Assembly: GCA_002205965.3 (NCBI GenBank)
Contig: NADL03000008.1
Coordinates: 434,001-498,000 of the forward strand
Length of the DNA: 64,000 nucleotides
Direction: 5' to 3'
Source: Kappaphycus alvarezii
Taxonomy: Eukaryota > Rhodophyta > Florideophyceae > Gigartinales > Solieriaceae
Shown here piece after piece: positions 57,901-64,000 of this stretch (its first letter is position 1; every line of letters begins with the position of its first letter). The notes beneath the pieces are model-generated. The model made no database searches. It saw nothing but the letters and a program-made list of their open reading frames with translations, and had not been told where the DNA came from. The position numbers were made by a program, and so were the translations under genes.

Positions 57901-59698
57901 ATATGCAAGTATGGTAAAAGATGCTTCCTCCAAAACTTCAATATCTGATCAATTCAGCTCTGCTCTGCCTCCAAGAAAAAATTCTTTCAGTAGCAGATAA
58001 GATAAGTACTGGTTCAATTCCTCTTATGGAAGTGGGAATCTTCTACGAATTATTAGATAGAAGTGAATTGATTATCTGAAGGATAGAAAATATTCTAGCT
58101 CTAAAAAATTCTGTAAACTATTGCGCAGTTCCTGAAATCGAAGATCCACTTTAATTGCTGGAAGTTCAATATTCTGAATTTTGCGGAATTATGACAATTT
58201 TCCTCTGTTCATTTTTCGAAGGAACAAATTTTAGGCACACATGTGTCCAATTGAAAGAAAAGATTCAAAGTTTTTCGGCGGGGCCTGCAGTGCACATATG
58301 ATCAAAAACGTAGTACTAGTGCAATATTTGCAAAAATTTCCTGTGGAAAAAAAATAAATCTGTGATCGCGTTAGTTCAAATGCACTAAGTTCGATTCTTG
58401 ATAGGTGGATTCGGGTTCTAATCTTCTTTAAAATGGAGTAATTTGAAATATCGACAATCAGAAACAGCTGAGAGATGAAATGAGATTGAAAGTTTCCTGT
58501 TGTCTAAGAACAAGTGGTGGGTTGTGATTTTTGAATTGACAGCGATCAAAACTTGACGAATCTGGAACACATGGAAATTAAAATTCTCGACTAACATGGT
58601 TCCCTACTCGTAACCGAAATCAAATGAGATAAAAATTTCCAAAGCGTCCTGCGTTTACCTTACGAGGAACGCCGAGTCTACTGAAACACTCATATTTTGT
58701 GCTCAAGTTTGGAAAAAAAGTTGTTCCGTAGCCTAAAAGTTTCTTGAAAAGGGCTGAAAGCGATTTGATATTATAAAAGAGTTTAAAATAAAATGAGTAC
58801 AAGGAAAAAGGTATTCCAATACCTGCTCAGGTAATATTAGAACGATCTTGATGTCCAGGGCCACAAGAATACATTATTTACAGATAAATCTAGGAGTAGA
58901 GGTAACTTACAGATTTTATCTAAATAAATTGTTCCGAACTTAATGGAACGATCCAAATGAGTATTATTGGGTTTTTACTAATCGTAAATGTAGCAAGATG
59001 TAAAATAATGGACCCGAAGCTGATGAATTCAAATTAATCCTCTGGTAATATTAATATAGAACAGAAAGTATCTCTTATACTTCTATATATCTCCTAAAAG
59101 ACATATAATTCTTGAATTGCGTAATTTTTTTCGTAAGATGGTTTAAATTTGGAGTCGAAAACCCTTTTCGAAGTCCGTAGATCAGTTTTAATTTCCTTAG
59201 CTAGAACACGACGATAAAAGTTCAAGTGAAACTATGTCAGTTAGTGGTCCGACCAGGGCGGAGTACAGTAAGGACTGTAGTGTAGAGCAACAGTTGACTC
59301 CTATTGGTTTAACTCGTTCTTTGCGGTAGAGGGGTCACATATTATTCAAGACCTCCTCTCGTTCACATCAGTGAAAGTCTCCACTTCTTAGTGGGTATAG
59401 CGTTGAATTTATCCTTACATGGTGAGTATGTAGTGCGGAATAACAGAAAGTAAAGAGGTAAGCAACCTTTTGCCCTAATTACAGGTCTGCAACCGCTTTT
59501 ATGTTTAACGTTACTTTACCTCTTTCGCCTTGCGATTACCACGCACGCAAATCTACCTACCCCTGTAATATTTCTTCCACCGACTCCCTCCTGGTGGAGA
59601 ATTTCTTGCTCCCTTTGGCGACGCGCAGCATAAGCCTCTATCATGTGTGTCGCTCCTGGAGTCCCCAACGGTCTTCTAACAAAATTATTTTAGACAGC

Positions 59699-61087
59699 AG
59701 CTTCCCTGGTACTTCCGTAAAGGATCTTTCAGGAGGTATTTTTGTATTATTAGTAGATGCGATGAAAAGGTAGCAAGATTATTAACCTCAAATTCCAAAT
59801 TAGAATATGAGCCAGAGCCATGAAAACATCGAGGGAGCAAACCGAAATCTATTTAGAATGCTCTTATCGTTCACAAGATTTCGTCATCTCTACGATCAGG
59901 CTGAGAAAAATCAACTCTCATGAAATTTGTAGAATCACATGAATTTGGCCTTTTCGACGTAGTTTTGGGGTGAATCGTTAAAATTAACATGTCTTTACGC
60001 ACAATGTAAACCGTTACTGTAACTAATAATTTTTTACATTCTTTAACAGACTAAATTAAGAGTTAAAGTTATTTTTTGAGCGTAATATTTCCTTTTTAAT
60101 CCGTTTGATTGTTTAAAACAGTAGTATTTTAGAGTTTTCGGAAAACGTAAGAACTTTCGTTGAGCGTTGGGTTGAAATAATGATAGCTGTCATAAATATA
60201 GCGATAATGGTTGATAATGTTGCGAAGTGATTAGTCACGCATGATGTTTCCCCTTTTTATATTGTTCTAGTAACATTTGTAGCTCACTTCGGATTGATCG
60301 TGGACCAGTACCAATAAATAGTCATTTTGAAAAATGTGTACAGCATTGACAGGGTTTTAATTTTGAAGCACATTATATCTATATTGAACAGCATCTGATA
60401 ATTTTTCATGCTTTATTGGGGACGGATTTGTAAGTTGTTAGGATCTTTTGGGAAATCTTTAGTAGCTTAAAATGTGCGTTACTGGCAGTATTGTCAAGCA
60501 GGAACGCTGGGCTAAATTATTGGTTCTTGGGAACAAAAACACAGCGAAGCCTCGAACTAGATTCTCATCCATTGCTTTGTAAAGGAAGTTTTCCAGAACT
60601 GATTCCATTCCTGAATTTGACAATATCGATAAGCGGAATTTATACAGAGTTCTTGATGATTTTTTAATTATTCAGAGACATACTGCACGGTGGTTGTTAA
60701 ATTCCTAGTAAAGAACCTAAGGAGTTCGACAAGTTGCAGTGTATTGATAATAATAGTTGGAGGTGGAATTTGTATGTGTCCGAGAAAATATGAATGAGTA
60801 CAGTCGAAGGTAAACAGTCAGCTATCGGTGAATTGATAGTTTGATGAGGAGTATCTGTACTTTTAGTCACAGTTTATTATCATTTAGGGTTTTCATGTGC
60901 CATTTCTCAATTATCCGTGACCTTAAAATCAAAATTGGAGGACTGAATGATTATTAAAAATCCACAAAAACAGCAATTAATAGCAAAGGGAGACTTGAAA
61001 GCGCTTTTACGGGAATTACAAGTTGTTGTAATGTTGCTCAAAACTTCATCTGAAGATTCCAAGAAGTGATCCCACGGATCTGCCTTC
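59699..61087. repeat. Dispersed 1.4-kb repeat, copy B
   Basis: Direct-orientation partner of 18306-19716, 41.4 kb away. Both copies begin at AGCTTCCCTGGTAC and end near GATCTGC. A plus frame (59501-59773) crosses the left boundary and ends VLLVDAMKR inside the repeat; the equivalent frame in copy A is altered. The flanks of the two copies are unrelated, so these are two insertions of one element and not a segmental duplication. Confidence 0.75.
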
Positions 61088-62100
61088 TCCTAATTTTTAT
61101 GTTGCAACGGATTGAAGGTCTCTTTTTCAAGAAAAAGAACGAGAATATAAATTTGGAGAGCATGGAGCTGTAGCAAGAGTTAATGTTGTTCACTCTGCTC
61201 ATTTACTGTGTCAGTTGTTTTTGAGAAGAGTCTTTGCATCTGCGTCCATCATGTACTTCATTTTTCTTGGGTAAATGCCTTAGTTTTCGTCTCTCTCTCT
61301 AATTGCATCATATTTGATTATTTCCTTGATGATATCCCCTAGATACATTTACTCCAGTTAATACTCTCTTATTGACGCCTTTCGACAATTGCGGATGAAT
61401 CTTTATATCACGCTTATTGTCTTAGGAGTGTCTGAGTCATAATTCATTGATGCTTTTGAAACAAATACAGCTTTGTCTAGGCAATTAACCCTTGCGGGAA
61501 AAAAATTTCTGTAATCCGATTACATGTATAGCTGCCCCCATGCAGAGGACTAAATTAATCTTCTGTCTTCATCCGTCTAGCAGGGTTTAGAAGATATCTT
61601 TGGCAATTTCGCGAATATCATCGAAAGTGACGTTGACATGATGATGAATGTGATCGATACCAATCGGGTGAGTCAAAGAACCAGCGGAAATTTTTTTGAT
61701 ATGCATAGTTCATACCACTATGAAGCTGCCTATAAACGATGATGAAGCATTGAGAAGACCAGCCAGAATAAGTGTAACGGAAATACCATTTTCTATCACA
61801 CCACAAACCCTTGAGGCCACAAACGGCCAAAAAGTGCTCCGAAACTCAATTTCTAGATCAATCGGCCTCTTTGTAATTCTCACAGATGCATAAGAAAGCA
61901 GTTTCAGGTCAAAATGAAAGTGAGCTTTTGAGCGCCACCTTAAATTTTAGGCACACAAGCCAATCCAAATAGAATTTCTACTCTTTGATACACGTCTAAG
62001 TATGAAGTGGTATTGGTTGTACGACATTTCGTCAACAGCTGAATTTGGTATCGTTACATGAGCTCCAGTATATTTTCTCCTGAGACGCTGTAATCATCTG
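61088..62100. other. Unassigned stretch
   Basis: AT-rich with no recognised gene. Opposed short frames at 61618-61893 are mutually exclusive and unsupported. Confidence 0.35.
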
Positions 62101-62440
62101 ACGTAATGTGCGGACTGTTGTTTTCAGATGTCATGGTCTGTGGTCACAATTCACTCAGACGCATATATGATTCCTAGATTGAGGGGTTTGGTGTCCAGTA
62201 GACCCTGAGGTACCTCGGGGTGCAGGAGTCTGGAGTATTCTATGGCTGAGATTGTCTCCTACCATTTCTTGCCAAACTCAGTCAAGTTGAGCGGTAGTAT
62301 GACTTTAGGTAGGTCAATAGGACTACATGGATGTTTATTTATATAAACTGAGTAAAAGCAAGAGTGAAGTGAAAAGATTATTACTTCAAGCAGACAATGC
62401 ACAGCATCCTGCTCAGCCTTCTTTCGTCAATTAAAGGGTT
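62100..62440 (+). repeat. Possible 5' LTR and leader of the copia element
   Basis: This sequence directly precedes the copia gag frame. It contains a TATA-like TATTTATATAAACT at 62333-62346 and ends shortly before GGGTTATGGGCCCAG (62436-62450), a likely primer-binding-site region. The LTR limits cannot be fixed, because the 3' LTR lies outside the window. Confidence 0.35.
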
Positions 62441-62538
62441 ATGGGCCCAGTGAATCCGTGGCTCTGAGTTAAGTTATCGGTTTTTTTTGTTGTAAACTAC
62501 ATCTCACTTGTTCCTCTCATCGTTATCCTTTTTTCAGT

Positions 62539-63950
62539 ATAGAACCGGAAAAGGTTGGTAAGTTCCACGGAAAGCCGAGTGACGATTTTCACTTATAGTA
62601 TGCTAAGATTGAGGCTGTGCTATAGGGGAGTTCAGTGCTTCAGACCATACGCTCGGATGCCTTGAATGGTGAACCAGTACAGCAGCATTACAGGAAGGAT
62701 GTTGCGACTGTTCGCGCGAGCATTATCTAGGAATTAGGTGATCGGCTACGTTTGTGTTTGAGTGCAAAGGAGAATCCGTTTGTCATGTGGCGGCGACTGC
62801 AGGATCGTTATGCGGTTTCGAACACCGCGACCAGGGTGCAACTAAAGACTAAATTGGAAAGAATGAAATATGCGAAAGAGTCCATGCAGGACTATATCGA
62901 TTCGTTTGAGCAGGCGTTTAATCGCCTGGAGGCCATGGGAATCAAGGTACCTGATGCTTTGCAGGTTCCTAAGCTGCTCGCTTCCTTTGGTGACAAGAAG
63001 TATTTCCGGTTCGGACCGATCATTGCGTCATTGCAGACTAGAGCTGGTATGGTAAATTGCGAGACCGTCTCTTCGGTCTTGATCCAGAAATATGAAGACT
63101 AGCTGATGCGGAAAGGAGGACACAGGACTGAGAAGGGTGCTCACTCTGGCCATGATCATGGCCAGGCTTTGGTTGCAGGATGCAGAGGTCGCATGGGTAG
63201 AAAGATTGCGAGGCATTCTGGGGTCCGTTTTGAGAAACGCAGATGTGATTACTGCAAAAAGGTGGGCCACCTCAAGAGAGATTACCCTCAACGGAAGGAA
63301 AGGCAAGGAAAGGGTCACCCCATGAACATGATCTCGAGAAAGGAACAATGGCTGTGGGCTATGGGTAAGGTCACGCTACTCACTTCTGTGGATAGGACAA
63401 AGGCATCTAGAGACTTTGCGGCGATGGAGAATGAACTTCCAGCTCCGATTCTGCCAGCAGAATCTCCTCGAGGGTGTCATGATGGCCACGAAGAACAGCG
63501 GAAATGGCGATGGGGAACTGTTTCTGCTAGACTCAAGCGCCTCGGATCACATGGTCTCCGAATTTAGTTGGCTTTGGAATGCCCAAGACACACCTTCGCG
63601 AAACATTGTGCTTGGGGATGTTCCCTTACTGAGTGCCACACACAGAGGGAAAATGCGCGTGATCACACGTGTAAGAAGTAACGGAGCGTACAGAAGAACT
63701 GTGACACTGGCAGATGTGCTATTTGTACGGGGTTTAAAAAGCAATTTACTCTCATTTTCTGCTCTTTGTAAGGTCAATTTTAGGGTTAAGATCGGTCTCT
63801 ACTCTTGCGTCGCAATGAAAAATGGCGTGATACAACTTCAAGGGGGCAATTCAAGTTCAAAAACTCCAAAGAGACAATGAAAATGGGGTATACCACGTAT
63901 ACGCTACCCCTGTTCTCAGAAATGAAAGTAGTTCTCGCGCAAGCTCGGCT
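62539..63950 (+). mobile_element. Ty1/copia retrotransposon, 5' part (gag, zinc knuckle, protease, start of integrase)
   Basis: One frame runs from about 62539 to 63567: KVGKFHGKPSDDFHL, MWRRLQDRYAVSNTATRVQL (UBN2-type gag), KYAKESMQDYIDSFEQAFNR, then a zinc knuckle CDYCKKVGHLKRDY (63241-63282) in which the expected fourth ligand Cys is Tyr. The protease follows in the +1 frame: ELFLLDSSASDHMVSEFSW (DSGAS is DSSAS here; about 63515-63570). Then come RNIVLGD, LFVRGLKSNLLSFSALC, and a GAG-pre-integrase start near 63880 (NGVYHVYA). Four in-frame TAG codons (62596, 62623, 62728, 63100) interrupt gag. The element continues past the right edge and is unrelated in position to the fragment at 22.5-24.5 kb. 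Confidence 0.8.
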
Positions 63951-64000
63951 GCTTTTCACACGGCGATGACTGGAGCTGAAGATGTGGTATTATGGAATGA

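Larger units (their letters stand above)
47500..59698. other. 12-kb AT-rich, gene-free stretch
   Basis: Base composition falls visibly and stays low. The longest open frames (52314-51961 and 53530-53195, minus strand, 117 and 111 codons) show no family. No transposon protein, organelle gene or GTAC palindrome is recognised until about 59262. Small hairpins occur, for example 48084-48100 (8-bp arms, 1-base centre) and 54922-54950 (GCCCTGACCGAT paired with ATCGGTTCAGGGC). It may be heterochromatic or intergenic filler of strongly mutated repeats. Confidence 0.6.

Noticed and set aside
47500-59698. Nuclear insertion of plastid or mitochondrial DNA
   Set aside because: Low GC fits, but no organelle protein, rRNA or tRNA segment could be recognised and frames are short throughout.
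62539-63567. TAG recoded to glutamine
   Set aside because: Conserved host genes here (Arp8, IDE1) end at TAG exactly where their families end, so TAG is a stop in this genome.
1-64000. CRISPR array or bacterial operon
   Set aside because: No regularly spaced repeats; genes are eukaryotic in type and organisation.

Overview
This is nuclear DNA from a eukaryote, most probably a red alga (Rhodophyta, florideophyte-like). The organism call is inference. It rests on compact, intron-poor housekeeping genes, a carbohydrate sulfotransferase of the type used on sulfated galactans, two canonical short introns (GTATGT...CAG and GTCAGT...TACTAAC...TAG), and genes set between many diverse transposons. 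There are no operons, ribosome binding sites, CRISPR arrays or recognisable tRNA/rRNA genes.

Layout. 1-13.5 kb is a gene cluster: a small BCL7-like ORF (weak), an actin-related protein 8 (Arp8) gene (+), a long TPR gene resembling Ski3/TTC37 (-), a carbohydrate sulfotransferase (+), an NDUFA9-like complex I subunit (-), and an insulin-degrading-enzyme (IDE) M16 metalloprotease (+) divergent from NDUFA9. 13.7-32.2 kb is a transposon nest: the 3' end of a non-LTR retrotransposon with a restriction-like endonuclease, a spliced transposase fragment, one copy of a 1.4-kb dispersed repeat, a Tc1/IS630-like element, a Ty1/copia fragment, a DDE_Tnp_4-type element, a PIF/Harbinger-like element with two ORFs, and a piggyBac-like element. 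34.8-37.8 kb holds a second IDE gene in the same orientation as the first. Its promoter and first codons also occur as a 330-bp duplicate at 22.2 kb, joined to copia DNA. 38-47.4 kb has weakly supported genes in DNA rich in short TACTGTA/GTAC palindromes. 47.5-59.7 kb is a 12-kb AT-rich, gene-free stretch. 59.7-61.1 kb is the second copy of the 1.4-kb repeat, and 62.5 kb to the right edge is the start of another copia element (gag, protease).

A pattern crosses the window. Almost every conserved gene (Arp8, Ski3-like, sulfotransferase, NDUFA9-like, both IDEs) is recognisable nearly end to end, but its frame is broken every few hundred bases by single-base gains or losses, often in short homopolymers and without room for introns. 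I infer uncorrected sequence indels, or possibly very young pseudogenes. Gene extents below are therefore given as whole loci, not as single open frames.

The genes do not form one pathway. Arp8 (INO80 chromatin remodelling), Ski3 (cytoplasmic RNA decay), NDUFA9 (respiratory complex I), IDE (peptide clearance) and the sulfotransferase (Golgi polysaccharide sulfation) are ordinary housekeeping neighbours. The unusual content is the repeat landscape.
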